From Chrysaora quinquecirrha (lineage: Eukaryota > Cnidaria > Scyphozoa > Semaeostomeae > Pelagiidae), in assembly GCA_014526335.1 (NCBI GenBank), contig JACTAT010000052.1, positions 5,094,938 to 5,158,937 of the forward strand: a stretch of DNA of 64,000 nt, in the 5' to 3' direction. The notes below the pieces were generated by a model. That model was not told the DNA's origin. It searched no databases and worked only from the letters and a program-made list of their open reading frames with translations. Positions 40,162-58,590 of this stretch are shown one piece after another (the stretch's first letter is position 1; each line of letters opens with the position of its first letter). Position numbers and translations under genes: made by a program.

Positions 40162-41030
40162 ACTCAGTCTATGACGACTTCTTAGTCTTTTTCCTATCTT
40201 AATTTAGAATCAACTGAATTAGCACATTCAATACCGGTTTTTTTCTTGTCTGAAATTTCTATTTCTTTTCCTAATATAGCGAAGCGAGCGGCACTTATTA
40301 TTCTCTGAAGGAGATTGGTAGAAAAGTTTATGACGCTTTATGTTGCACTTTACGCGTCTTTATGTTTTACAAACGTCAAGAAAAAGTATTCTTTTTCGGC
40401 AGTTATTTTCCTCATGGTGGGGCACGTTTTCTGTGGGTAAGTTGCTTTCCCTAATGCAGAAGTTTCTGGATCTGCATTTTAGAAAGACCGAAATGATATT
40501 TTTTGGTTACAGATCAGAATGTGGAAGAAGGAACAATAGAGAAATTTTTATGTTTTTGGGTCACTGAAGGAATTTTTTTATCGATATTTATGGGTCACCA
40601 AAGATTCTGTTGATATTCTTTTCTGATGTTGATATTCAATTTCGTACTTTTTGCAATCTTGGAGGTATGTTTATAGCCATTGTATCTTTGAAATAATATC
40701 CAAAATATTCTATTGTTACCAGCCTGACAAAAAAGTCACTGAAAATCGGGTCAGTTGGGTCTTGATTTCGGCTTCAGCAACTTAACATTTTCCAGACCAG
40801 TCCGAAAATCCAGACAACGGCGTCACTTTGGAGTTTCAGGATTTGAAGGCATTTGATTGGTTCAAAAAACAATACCTATTGTTTTTGATGCAAATGTTGC
40901 AATTTGATTGGGACACCAATTTTTTGGCGCGGCTTGCCAGTTTCAGAACTGTAAGGACATAAGTCCCACACTGAGCGATTGTAGAAGACAACAACAACAA
41001 CATCGAACGAAGTAGTGAGACTTATGGAGT
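40162..41030. other. 3' flank of the Arg-repeat gene and spacer, no gene
   Basis: Includes the presumed 3' UTR (no clear AATAAA) and the downstream copy of the direct repeat at 40632-40703. A short frame at 40340-40567 shows no family resemblance. Confidence 0.45.
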
Positions 41031-41037
41031 GAGTCTA

Positions 41038-41168
41038 GACTTATTACAATCGTCGTGTTTACGCCCCTCCACACTACACCACCCCGCTCCGACTTCTCAG
41101 GAAACAGCTGTATGTTGTTGTAGTTGTTAGAAGCTGTTTCCAGTAGAATGGGAGGAAGGTAATAAGTC
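41038..41168. mobile_element. Small GACTTATT-ended MITE
   Basis: TA then GACTTATTACAATCG..., ending AATAAGTC then TA. The interior has TTGTTGTAGTTGTTAG and near-inverted GGAAACAGCTGTATG / GAAGCTGTTTCC. Related copies: 46151-46282, 12560-12780 and fragments near 27560 and 60370. Just upstream of the DECR1-B duplication break. Confidence 0.75.
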
Positions 41169-41177
41169 TAAGTTTAG

Positions 41178-48385
<7,208 letters not shown>

Positions 48386-48639
48386 CTATGAATGAATATT
48401 AACGATTTCCCATTTCTTAATAACATTTATAATGCAATGTCAACAATTGTTATGTGTTTGTGTCTTGTCTAGTATTGTAAAACGTTTTTTAAATTTCATA
48501 GCTAGTCTATTACTACGATCTTACACCAAGGTAAACCTATATTGAAATGAATATTGACATTAATTTTTTATATCAAACATCATATCTTCTTCAACTGTGC
48601 TTAACAACTCTCAATTAGTTTCCTTATCTTTATTTTTCT
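48386..48639. other. 3' flank of DECR1 copy B
   Basis: Presumed 3' UTR and flank. No canonical AATAAA was recognised right after the stop. Nothing else is seen before the CTTTA array begins. Confidence 0.4.
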
Positions 48640-49725
48640 TTGCCTTACTTTACTTAAGTTTTCTTTGCTTTACTATGCCTAATGTTCCTTTATTTTATCT
48701 AACTTCACTTCACTTTACTTTGTTGTACTTCGATTTACTGTTTTTCACTTAACTTAACCTAACTTAACTTTTTCTTACTTTCTTTACTTTACTTTTCGTT
48801 ACTCTACTTTACTTTAATTTTCCTTTCTTTTCTTTACTTTACTTTACGTTACTTTACTTTGCTTCACTTTACTTTACTTTAGTTTACTTTATTTTATTTT
48901 TCTTTACTTTACTTCCCTTTACTTTTCTTTCCTTTACTCTACTTTACTTAAATTTTCTTTTCTTTTCTTTACTTTACTTTACTGTACGTTACTTTACTTT
49001 GCTTCACTTTACTTTTCTTTACTTTACTTTAGTTTACTTTATTTTACTTTTCTTTACTTTACTTTACTTTGCTTTTCTTTACTTTACTTTTCTTTACTTT
49101 ACTTTACTTTACTTTACTTTTACTTTTTTTACTTTTTTACTTTACTTTACTTTACTTTACTTTTATTTACTTTACTTAACTTAACTTAACTTAACTTTAC
49201 TTTTCTTTACTTTACTTTACTTTACTTTACTTTACTTTACTTTACTTTACTTTACTTTACTTTACTTTACTTTACTTTACTTTACTTTACTTTACTTTAC
49301 TTTGCTTTCCTTTACTTTACGTTAATTTACTTTACTTTACTTTACTTTACTTTACTTTACTTTACTTTACTTTACTTTTCTTTACTTTACTTTACTTTTA
49401 CTTTACTTTACTTTACTTTACTTTACTTTACTTTACTTTACTTTACTTTACTTTACTTTACTTTACTTTACTTTACTTTACTTTACTTTACTTTACTTTA
49501 CTTTACTTAACTTAACTTAACTTAACTTTACTTTACTTTACGTTACTTTTCTTTACTTTACTTTACTTTACGTTACTTTACTTTACTTTTCTTTACTTTA
49601 CTTTACTTTCCTTTACTTTACGTTACTTTTCTTTACTTTTCTTTAGTTTTCTTTAATTTTCTTTACTTTACTTCAATTTACTTTACTTTACTTTACTTTC
49701 CTTTGCTTTTCCTTACTTTATCTAT
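48640..49725. repeat. (CTTTA)n microsatellite, about 1.1 kb
   Basis: A pentamer array of CTTTA with interspersed CTTTT, CTTAA and CTTTG units. The purest part is about 49200-49510. It begins degenerate and ends degenerate. The 61-codon frame inside is an artefact. Confidence 0.97.
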
Positions 49726-49739
49726 TTATATTCATTCAT

Positions 49740-50354
49740 TCAACCTGAGTGTGAAATTTTCTTGATGAATTCGTGTTTCCATAGAGACAGATGCATCTGT
49801 TTATCCAAAAAACACCTAATTAATCCAAGCTGATCAAACTAGTCTAGTTTTGTTTGTCTTAACGTAACTGGTATCAGCCCAAAACAACAAATCTGTCAAC
49901 AAACACTGCAAAAAATTAATAGCATTGGACGAAAAACCTGAAAATTCTTTTGCAATGTTTACCGTCGTCGGACTGTAGTTTACATTGCTTATTTACCCAG
50001 ACGAAATATAATTTTCGGAATTTATTGCCGCTCAGGCTTTCACTGTGTCAGTCAATTACAACCCTACATTCAGCTCTTTTTGAAGTACGTGCGTGCCCCC
50101 GTTTTCATGCTGCCGACTCCTGGTTGGCTTTGGACTTTCCTTACTGCTTATACTAATTTGTATTATGCAAGATATGCAGTAGTAACGGGGGCTGTAGATT
50201 CTCGTTTCAGGTATAGAATAGAATCGAATGCTAATCCGAAACGACTGTTCAATCTAATGGAATACTGAGCACCATCTAAGGTAATCTTCTTTCCAACGTT
50301 CTATCTCTTCTCTTTTGTGACACGGATAGACAAGTACCCAGCTATTTACACCTA
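49740..50354. other. Intergenic, no gene seen
   Basis: Apparently unique sequence between the CTTTA array and a MITE. Frames of 60-70 codons (49950-50268) show no recognisable family. Confidence 0.45.
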
Positions 50355-50604
50355 CACTCTTTTTTCTAAAAAGCAACTGTTCAATAAGCAACCATGGCTG
50401 AGATTGTGCAAAAATTTCTGGTGAAATAGCTTTCTTTATACTGTACATCCTTGCAAACTTTTCAGTTACATTGAGAAGCCAGAAAAGAGCCAAAATAAGA
50501 GGTTTTAGGGGTACCAGGCATTCTGCGACGGCTGAAATCCTAGATATGTCAAGCAACTCTTGAGGGCTGGACCAAAGTCAAGTAGCTTATTGAAAAAAAA
50601 GTGT
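50355..50604. mobile_element. TA-flanked 250-bp MITE, short AAGCAAC subfamily
   Basis: TA then CACTCTTTTTTCTAAAAAGCAAC; the right end is TAGCTTATTGAAAAAAAAGTG then TA. It is the reverse-orientation sibling of 54409-54659 (shared: GGGCTGGACCAAAGTC, CTATACTGTACATCC-type sequence, AAAATAAGAGGTTTTAGGGG). Confidence 0.85.
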
Positions 50605-50644
50605 AATGTAACGAAATGTACTGATGATATCCCTCCACTGTACT

Positions 50645-50832
50645 GATACAGCTCATGCAGACGTAAATTGTATTACTTCTTCTATTTGTCCAATGTAAGC
50701 GTCAATTACCTGTTTAGGCATTAAAAAATTTTGATCCCTAAGAAACTGCAAAGAAACTTTCAGTACCAAAATTCTCCAAAAATTAAGAAACTTTGGGTAC
50801 TGTAAAATATCTTAGTTTCTTATAAGAAAAAA
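50645..50832. mobile_element. Truncated AAGAAAC-subfamily MITE
   Basis: The right half only: GCTCATGCAGACGTAAATTGTATTACTTCT..., AAGAAACTGCAAAGAAACTT, AAATTAAGAAACTTTGGGTA, ending TTTCTTATAAGAAAAAAG. It aligns with the right half of 35712-36085. Confidence 0.75.
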
Positions 50833-50839
50833 GTATATT

Positions 50840-51735
50840 AAGTATTTCGTATCTGATTGTCATCCCTGGAATTTGATTATCATTATATCGTTTTTAGTTT
50901 TATATTCTCTCAGGGTTCAGCCTGAAAATCGTGTTCAGCTTGCTAACATTCCTCCATCGGCTGGGTTTATTTCAAAGGCTCTTTCTAACAACTGATAAAT
51001 TTCCTAAATTATCGTGTCTTTTCATTTGTGCGTGCGACAAATAAGAACATCGCTCATGACAAAGCCGAAAAAGCAGTCTGCAAATCAGCTGTTTATTTTG
51101 GCATTACACAATTTGCTCATATAACAAACTCAACAAATATTATAGAATTTGAATGGGAAAGCTGCAGTGTCCTGTCCATGCAACAAGACCCCCTGGTTAT
51201 GAAACGCGATATCTGAAAGCTCATACAAATGTTATTAGACTATCTGCCTTTTGCTCGATAATCAGGGGGTAACTGATAGTTCTTATTAGCTTGTGCGTCC
51301 TTCAGGCTGCTTTTCGATTGTAATTTTGTGCTATATGACATCAACCCCGGATGATAAACCTAAGCCAGTCATAAACCATTAGGAACTGCTTGATTTTCGG
51401 GGGGGGGGATATCTAATTTTAGTTGCAATCTTAAGAGTCTTAGCGACTTATCAGGTTACTATTTGAGTGTGGCGTTCTTGATAATTCAGATTTGATTTGT
51501 TTTTAATCTAGAACGAGGTGACACAAATCTTGGATTTTCTATCGAACCCAGAGGACTATCGAATGGCCTAAGTTGACAAAGAACTGAAATAGTGTTGAAA
51601 TGCTTGAAGAACTGTGGAAATAAGTAAGTTAATGCTACAGTCCTAATGAATCAAATTTTTTCAATCTACGGTTTGTCTTTTCCATCTTGCGTTAAGTTGT
51701 AACTGCCGCGAAACAAGTTGTAACTTCCTCGTTTA
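50840..51735. other. Intergenic, no gene seen
   Basis: A 62-codon frame at 51028-51216 has no recognisable relative. A 9-base G-run lies at about 51401. No repeats were recognised. Confidence 0.45.
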
Positions 51736-52130
51736 CACGCTTTTTTTAAAGAATCTAGCTCAAGGCCTATTTCTTAAAGTTCCTTATTTTTGGACTTCTT
51801 TTTAGGCTTTTGTAGCTCCAAAAGTTCCTTAACAGTTCCTTAATTTTAACTGTACATTCGGTGTCATAACAATAATAGAGAGACACCTGCATCTAAGCAC
51901 AGCTCGAGACTACTCAAGGAAATATTGGATACATGCGTAACGTAAAATTTATGTGATTTTCGACTGCAAATGAATGGAACCTGCTTTCTAATTCTTGATT
52001 ATTTGCAGTAATAAAAGCATCATAAAAAGCATTCAACATTGAAAAGTTCCTTAATGATCTTCCCTTTAGTAGTATAAGTTCTTTAAATTTTCGGGCCTTC
52101 TCCATGTAGGTTCCTTATAAAAAAAGCGTG
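51736..52130. mobile_element. TA-flanked MITE, AAGGAAC subfamily
   Basis: TA then CACGCTTTTTTTAAAGAAT; the right end is GGTTCCTTATAAAAAAAGCGTG then TA. In this orientation the keyword appears as GTTCCTTA/AGTTCCTT. It aligns in reverse with 53342-53747 and directly with 56888-57291. Confidence 0.88.
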
Positions 52131-52189
52131 TAGTTGAATTTTGCGGGATGTCAAATGGGCTTTCTAAGTTTTTCATAACGTTATCAACA

Positions 52190-52196
52190 CTGGCTT

Positions 52197-52230
<34 letters not shown>

Positions 52231-52762
52231 TGACTGACTGACTGACTGACTGACTGACTGACTGTCTGTCTGACTGACTGACTGACTGACTGACTGACTG
52301 ACTGACTGACTGACTGACTGACTGACTGACTGACTGACTGACTGACTGACTGACTGACTGACTGACTGACTGACTGACTGACTGACTGACTGACTGACTG
52401 ACTGACTGACTGACTGACTGACTGACTGACTGACTGACTGACTGACTGACTGACTGACTGACTGACTGACTGACTGACTGACTGACTGACTGACTGACTG
52501 ACTGACTGACTGACTGACTGACTGACTGACTGACTGACTGACTGACTGACTGACTGACTGACTGACTGACTGACTGACTGACTGACTGACTAACTGACTG
52601 ACTGACTGACTGACTGACTCACTGACTAACTAACCAACTAACCAGGTAACTAGCCAGCTAACTAACCACCTATCTAACTAACTCACTAACTTATTAACTA
52701 ACTAACTAGCTAACTAACTAATTAACCAATAAGATAAATGACTGACTGACTGACTGACTGTC
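52190..52762. repeat. (ACTG)n tetranucleotide array, about 430 bp, with degenerate flank
   Basis: Nearly pure GACT/ACTG units from 52197 to about 52620, with a TGTC interruption at about 52264. It degenerates into AACT/TAACT and ACCA units to 52735, then a short return of GACT to 52762. Confidence 0.97.
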
Positions 52763-52939
52763 CGTTGCTACGAAATCTTTTCCCATGCACTTCTATTTCA
52801 ACTGTATACTTTTCTAATCCTTTTGCAATCCATTTTTATCCAAAACTTTTTACTTGTAGCGAATTGAATAGGATCACTTCTTGGCGTAGATTGACCGCCC
52901 AGTGTGCCTCGTAATCCCGCTAATGGATTTCGCTGATTA

Positions 52940-53290
52940 CATTCTTTTTTTATATATAAGAACCAGGAAATTTCGATTGATGCTGGCTGCTCTTAAATTT
53001 TTGCCGTTTTTGAGACTGAAATGTTCTTAATCTGTTCTTAATTCCTTGGTTACTTAGATATCTATATTTTTCAATGAATGTCTGGGGTGGTGCTAGGTTT
53101 GTGTGAAAATGCAGCATTTTATTTCTATTTCTTTGTTTGCTTGATTTTTACATTCAGTCTGACTGTTTTACTAACATATTCAGCTGATATTCTTAGGGCT
53201 TATGAAAAGGCCCAGCCTCAGCTTGTTCTTAATTTGTTCTTAAAATCTGGGCAAAATCCAGGCCCGTGTTCTTATAAAATTATTTAGGAG
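52940..53290. mobile_element. Probable MITE, AAGAAC subfamily, eroded ends
   Basis: The left side is TTTTTTTATATATAAGAACC and the right is GTTCTTATAAAATTAT. The keyword appears as GTTCTTAA four or five times inside. GCCCAGCCTCAGCTTGTTCT is the inverse of AGAACAAACTGAGGCTGGGC in 53750-54171. Confidence 0.6.
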
Positions 53291-53341
53291 TATTTCTCCA
53301 TGACATGTTGTGTATGTTCATTTGAGGGCTACTGTCTGCTA

Positions 53342-53747
53342 CACGCTTCTTTTTATAAAGAACAACTTTATAAGGAACCACTTTATAAGGAACCAACATG
53401 TAAAAGGCCCGAAAATTTAGAGAACTTATACTACTAAAGAGAAAATCATGAAGGAAATTTTGAATGTTGAATAGTTTTATCACTGCAAATAATCAAGAAT
53501 TACAATGCCGGTTCCTTTCATTTGCAGTCGAAAATCACATAATTGGATGTATCAAATGTTTCCGTGAGTAGTCTCGAGCTTTGCTCACATCTAAGTGTCT
53601 CTGTATAGTAGTCATGAAACTGAACATGCAGTTAAAATTAACGAACTATTAAGGAACTTTTGGAACTACAATCGTCTCAAAAGAAGTAAAAAAATAAGGA
53701 ACTTTAAGAACTAGGCCTTGAGTTAGGTTCTTTATTAAATAAGCGTG
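53342..53747. mobile_element. TA-flanked MITE, AAGGAAC subfamily
   Basis: TA then CACGCTTCTTTTTATAAAG; the right end is GGTTCTTTATTAAATAAGCGTG then TA. AAGGAAC or a near variant occurs at about 53374, 53386, 53451, 53650 and 53695. Position by position it aligns with 58041-58590, whose keyword is AAGCAAC. Confidence 0.9.
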
Positions 53748-53749
53748 TA

Positions 53750-54171
53750 CACGTATGTTTTCTTATAAGAAACTTTTTATACGAAATTCAGAAACTTGTT
53801 ATACGAAATATTTAAGAAACTTCTTACACATTCAGAACTCGAGCCTGGATTTTGACTTAAATTTAAGAACAAGCTGAGAACAAACTGAGGCTGGGCCTAG
53901 CATAATCATAAAGAAAATTGGGCTGAACATAAAAGTAAGACCACCAAACGCAACAAAAAAGCAAAAAGTAAAGAAATTAGCAACCAATGTCGATGTTCAT
54001 ATCTACACATATTTGGTTCCCTTCCCGTCCATTTGCTAAAAAATTATATCTTCTAAAGTTCTAAAGAGCTCTAGATCTAAGAATGGCTTAAGAAGATAGG
54101 CTGAAAATAGGCGAAAATTTAAGAACAGCGAGCCTCTTTTGAAATTGACTGGTTCTTATAAAAAACGAGTG
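53750..54171. mobile_element. TA-flanked MITE, AAGAAC subfamily, abutting the previous one
   Basis: It begins directly after the TA (53748-53749) that ends the neighbouring element: CACGTATGTTTTCTTATAAG; the right end is GGTTCTTATAAAAAACGAGTG then TA. The internal keyword is mostly TTAAGAAC; the first 90 bp carry AAGAAAC words instead, so it may be a composite of two subfamilies. Confidence 0.8.
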
Positions 54172-54408
54172 TATACTTTATTCTCACCAATATCTCATGT
54201 CTTACAATAACTTTTTAAGAGTGTATACATTAGACCCATTGCTGGGTTAACAGAATCATTTCTAGGAAATTACGATTTCCGTTGTTACGATCAATAAGAA
54301 ACTTTCAGTGATTAAAATCTGAAAATTTCAAAACCTCTTCCTTTTGTAACTGCCTTGAAAGAAATATAAAACTGCAATCGATAGTGGTTTATAGAATGTT
54401 TTTGTATA

Positions 54409-54659
54409 CACTTTTTTTCAATAAGCAACTGGACTTTGGTCCAGCCCTCAAGAGTTGCTTAACGTATCTAGTATTTCAGCCCTCGCAGAATGACTGGTAC
54501 CCCCTAAAACCTCTTATTTTTGCTCTTTTCTGGCTTCTCTATGTAATTGACAAGTTTGCAATGATGGGATGTACAGTATAGAGAAAGCTATTTCACCAAA
54601 AATTTTAACAAAATATCAGCCCTTGTTGCTTATTGACCAGTTGCTTATAAAAAAAAGTG
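54409..54659. mobile_element. TA-flanked 251-bp MITE, short AAGCAAC subfamily
   Basis: TA then CACTTTTTTTCAATAAGCAAC; the right end is GTTGCTTATAAAAAAAAGTG then TA. GTTGCTTA/TAAGCAAC occurs at both ends and also subterminally (54453, 54624). Sibling of 50355-50604. Confidence 0.9.
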
Positions 54660-54904
54660 TAGAACAAAATAGAACTTCTGAACGTCACTTTTACGCTGTT
54701 TTCTATGCATTTTATAATTTTAGCAGGTACTGTCCTCATTTTCAATTTTCATCCTCAAACACAACCTGTTTTATGAACGCCTTGTTTTGTTTGCCTTATT
54801 CAAAATTCTCTTCAATTCTTGCCATATTCGTAAGCGTACCATATTGATTAGCATTTCTTTCTTGCCTTATATTCTTAAGCATCTTTAATACCGTATTTAT
54901 CAGT

Positions 54905-55034
54905 ATAGTTTTTGATTAGTACAAAACTTCAAAATTGCTAAAATTGCTATGAAATGTTTTCGCTGTTCATAGCAATTTTGAAGTTTTGTAAGTATGCCCG
55001 AAAATGCTTCCGCTGTTCATAGCAATTTATCAGT
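54905..55034. repeat. Hairpin near the start of the tandem array
   Basis: ACAAAACTTCAAAATTGCT at about 54920-54938 pairs with AGCAATTTTGAAGTTTTGT at 54971-54989. GCTGTTCATAGCAATTT is then repeated directly at about 54963 and 55011. Probably a foldback remnant. Confidence 0.75.
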
Positions 55035-55930
55035 ATGTTCATATCGTATCGTATTCATCGGCATTTTCACTGCATATTGTATTCATTAGCATCTCCATTT
55101 CTTACTGCATTCATTAGCATCTTCATTCCATCCTGTATTCATTAGCATCTCCATTTCTTACTGCATTCATTAGCATCTTCATTTCTTACTGCATTCATTA
55201 GCATCTTCATTCCATCCTGTATTCATTAGCATCTTCATTTCATACCATATTCATTAGCATCTTCATTTCTTACTGCATTCATTAGCATCTTCATTCCATC
55301 CTGTATTCATTAGCATCTTCATTTCATACCATATTCATTAGCATCTTCATTTCTTACTGCATTCATTAGCATCTTCATTTCTTACTGCATTCATTAGCAT
55401 CTTCATTCCATCCTGTATTCATTAGCATCTTCATTTCATACCATATTCATTAGCATCTTCATTTCTTACTGCATTCATTAGCATCTTCATTCCATCCTGT
55501 ATTCATTAGCATCTTCATTTCATACCATATTCATTAGCATCTTCATTTCTTACTGCATTCATTAGCATCTTCATTCCATCCTGTATTCATTAGCATCTTC
55601 ATTTCATACCATATTCATTGGCATCTTCATTTCTTACTGCATTCATTAGCATCTTCATTCCATCCTGTATTCATTAGCATCTTCATTTCATACCATATTC
55701 ATTGGCATCTTTATTTCACACTGTATTCATCAGCATTTTCATTTCATACCGTATTCATAGCATCTTCATTCCATCCTGTATTCATTAGCATCTTCATTTC
55801 ATACCATATTCATTGGCATCTTCATTTCATACCGTATTAATTAGCATCTTCATTTTATACCATGTTCATGAACATCTTCACTTGATACTGCATTCATTAG
55901 CGTCTTTATCTCGTACTGCATTTATTACCA
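55035..55930. repeat. 29-bp tandem repeat with 87-bp higher-order unit
   Basis: Units of about 29 bp, TATTCATTAGCATCTTCATT followed by TC.TACTGC, CCATCCTG or TCATACCA. The three variants cycle in order for much of the array, giving an 87-bp trimer repeated about seven times (about 55170-55700). Edges are degenerate. The same GTATTCAT word occurs in the element at 36630. Confidence 0.93.
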
Positions 55931-56887
55931 TCTTCAATTCGTCTTCATTTCATTAGTCTCTTTATCATCTTCTTATTCAAATGTCCGTCAATATTTCAGA
56001 ACGAAAGTTCATCTAATGATAACGATCTTCATTTCGGATACGCTAATCATAAGTTTGCGGAATACGTTAAATTTTTATGAGCCAGAAACTCGGATATCTT
56101 TGAGTTGGTGAAATTTTATCTCGTCATTCGCTCCCGTAATTATTTTAACGTGTTTCTTCTAAGCCTGTTTCTTCTAACGTGTTTCTTATGTCGACATTGC
56201 GCACAGCCACTGACAGCACTAGATGCCGACTAATCGGCGACATTTTCGAACTAATTTAAATTATCGCAACTGACCTTTCGACCGCCTTATTTTCACTTCA
56301 TAAACCAGCCCTGGTCAGTTTGGCTTGGGTTAGTTTTGGTTTGTAGTGTAAGCGCTGTTATGGGACGAAACTGAGTTAAAGCAAATCATCTTTTGTTTTA
56401 AACGCACATGCTAATCATAGGATAAAACCCATGGGTTCGCCCAATTTTCGCGCTTGGACTACATTTTCGAAAGCTAACCCGGATTAGTTTGTGTAGTGTA
56501 AATAGGGTTATAAGCACTCTGGCAGCAAGATGATACCTAGTTCCTTTTTAACGACAACTAGGCGGGACACAGTTCAAGAAAGCTGGGCATGTTCTACTTC
56601 TGCGATAAGTTGAAAACTGATTGCTGTCAGTCCGTTCACTTTAGGCTCAAAATCAAGTCTTCCTTAGTACATTCAGCATGATGACAAATTACATAATCAC
56701 ATAGAATGCAGAGAATATAATCAGGGAACATAACTGGCAACGATTTATGACCAATTCATAATACTTTCAAGTACTTTCTTGCCGGACCACATGGCTCTAC
56801 TCCTTTAAGTCCCCAACCCTCTTCCTCGTATTTGATGCAGAGATCCTGTTCCTGTAACAGCTCAGTCTAACCTTTGTATCCCGGATA
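55931..56887. other. Intergenic with a possible GTGTAA-ended element, no gene
   Basis: At about 56305-56520 the sequence CAGCCCTGGTCAGTTTGGCT..GGTTTGTAGTGTAAGCG...TAGTTTGTGTAGTGTAAATAGGG looks like another keyword-type element (GTTAGTTT / AACCC words). The rest shows nothing recognisable. Confidence 0.4.
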
Positions 56888-57291
56888 CACGCGTTTTTTG
56901 TAAGGAACCTACCTCAAGGCCTAGTTCTTAAAGTTCCTTATTTTTCGACCTCTTTTGAGGCAATTGTAGTTCAAAAAGTTCCTTAATAGTTCCTTAATTT
57001 TAACTGCACATACAGTAGTCTTAACAATAAAAGAGAGACACTTGCATGTGAGCAAAGCTCGAGACCTCTCAAGGAAACATTTGATACATGTGTAACGTAC
57101 AATTTATGTGATTTTCGACTGCAGATGAATGGAACTGGCTTTCTAATTCTTGGTTATTTGCAGTGATAAAAGCATTCGGCATTGAGAAGTTCCTTAACGA
57201 TGTTCTCTTTAGTAGTATAAGTTCTTTAAATTTTCGGGCCTTCTAAATGTAGGTTCCTTATAAAGTGGTTCTTTGTTAAAACAAAAGCATG
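56888..57291. mobile_element. TA-flanked MITE, AAGGAAC subfamily
   Basis: TA then CACGCGTTTTTTGTAAGGAAC; the right end is GTTCTTTGTTAAAACAAAAGCATG then TA. Same orientation as 51736-52130, with conserved CTCAAGGCCTAGTTCTTAAA and TTTATGTGATTTTCGACTGC. Confidence 0.85.
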
Positions 57292-58040
57292 TAGATCAGA
57301 AGTATTAATCATTTGTAATATTCCTAAGAGCAGTAAGGAGCAGCTAGGGATGGTAATGCCTCTTGTAGATAGTTATGTCTCCCCCTCTTCACACATTTTT
57401 GCAGCTTACAGTCGTGCATGTGGTTACCGCTCCATGCACCAAAATAGCAAAAGAAGATACCCTCCCGGGCAGCACGCCCGCAGTACCCAAAATATACGTG
57501 GACCCCCCGGGTATTAATCACCCCATACAAACTTGTTGATCTTAACATAAATTTTTAATGATAGAATTTTAAGGAACTAAAAGTTTCCTGTCAATTTTGA
57601 TCGATTTTCAAAATGAAAACAAAGTCAGGCAGGTCGCTGCTTCTTGCGGATCATTTCAATAACGTAGCTCATGATCTATTGCTCATAGATTTGTAAATGA
57701 TGATAGTAATCTAGAGATTTTAGGACAGCAAAATAGAACCGAAACGTCTTTGAACCTACGTAAGAGCTTGTTGCGTCTCTCAGGCTTATGTTGACACTGC
57801 GCAAGCGCATACAGTCAGAACTACTAGCCGACTGCTAATCGGCGATCTTTTGGATATAATTAATCGCAACTGACCTGTCGACATTAGCGCTCGAGAAACT
57901 AGTCCCTTTATGATGGCAACTAGTCGGCGCACAGTTCCAGAAAGTTTGGCATGTTCTCTTTGCACTGAGTTGAAAACTGATTTTCGTCAGTCGCAGTCGA
58001 TATGAGCGCTCTTGCGACCGCGATCAGCTGTTTCTGACTA
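57292..58040. other. Intergenic, no gene seen
   Basis: A 74-codon minus frame (57324-57548) has no family resemblance. Near 57465-57540 short GC-rich inverted words (GGGCAGCACGCCCG, CCCCCCGGG) hint at another degraded element. Confidence 0.4.
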
Positions 58041-58590
58041 CACGCAGTTTTTTTATAAGCAATCGCTTATAAGCAACCAAGATGTAGAAGGCCTAAAATT
58101 TAAGCAACGTATAGTACCACAGGACAGAAACCTAAGCAACTTTTTAAATTTAGATAATTAATATCGCTGCAATCAATCGAGGATTGATCAACATAGAAGC
58201 TATTTCCATTCATTTGTCGTCAAATACTCGCATATCAACGGAGTGTTACTCATTACATGAATCATTTCATTAAGGGGTTTCCGTTTAACTTTCAATGCAA
58301 AGTTTCTATATGGTAACAATTACATGGTACTTCTTGACTGATGTTGTTTATAGTATTTCTTTGCTGTATACTAGGTGTTCTAGCGTTATGTTGCATAAAA
58401 AGCTATAAAATAACTCCAAATTTTGCTTTTTCTCTAGCCTATATACTATTCTTGGGGGCAAAATATAAACAGTTAAAATTAAGCAACTACCAAGCAACTT
58501 TGGCTACTTAAAGGTGGCCATAAGACGTCCAAAAATAAGCAATTTTTTGAACTAGACCCGAGCGAATTGTTGCTTAAAGAAAACTGCGTG
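58041..58590. mobile_element. TA-flanked 550-bp MITE, long AAGCAAC subfamily
   Basis: TA then CACGCAGTTTTTTTATAAGC; the right end is GTTGCTTAAAGAAAACTGCGTG then TA. TAAGCAAC (or TAAGCAAT) occurs at about 58056, 58069, 58102, 58132, 58479, 58491 and 58538. The flanking non-keyword sequence is homologous to the AAGGAAC element at 53342. Confidence 0.9.
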
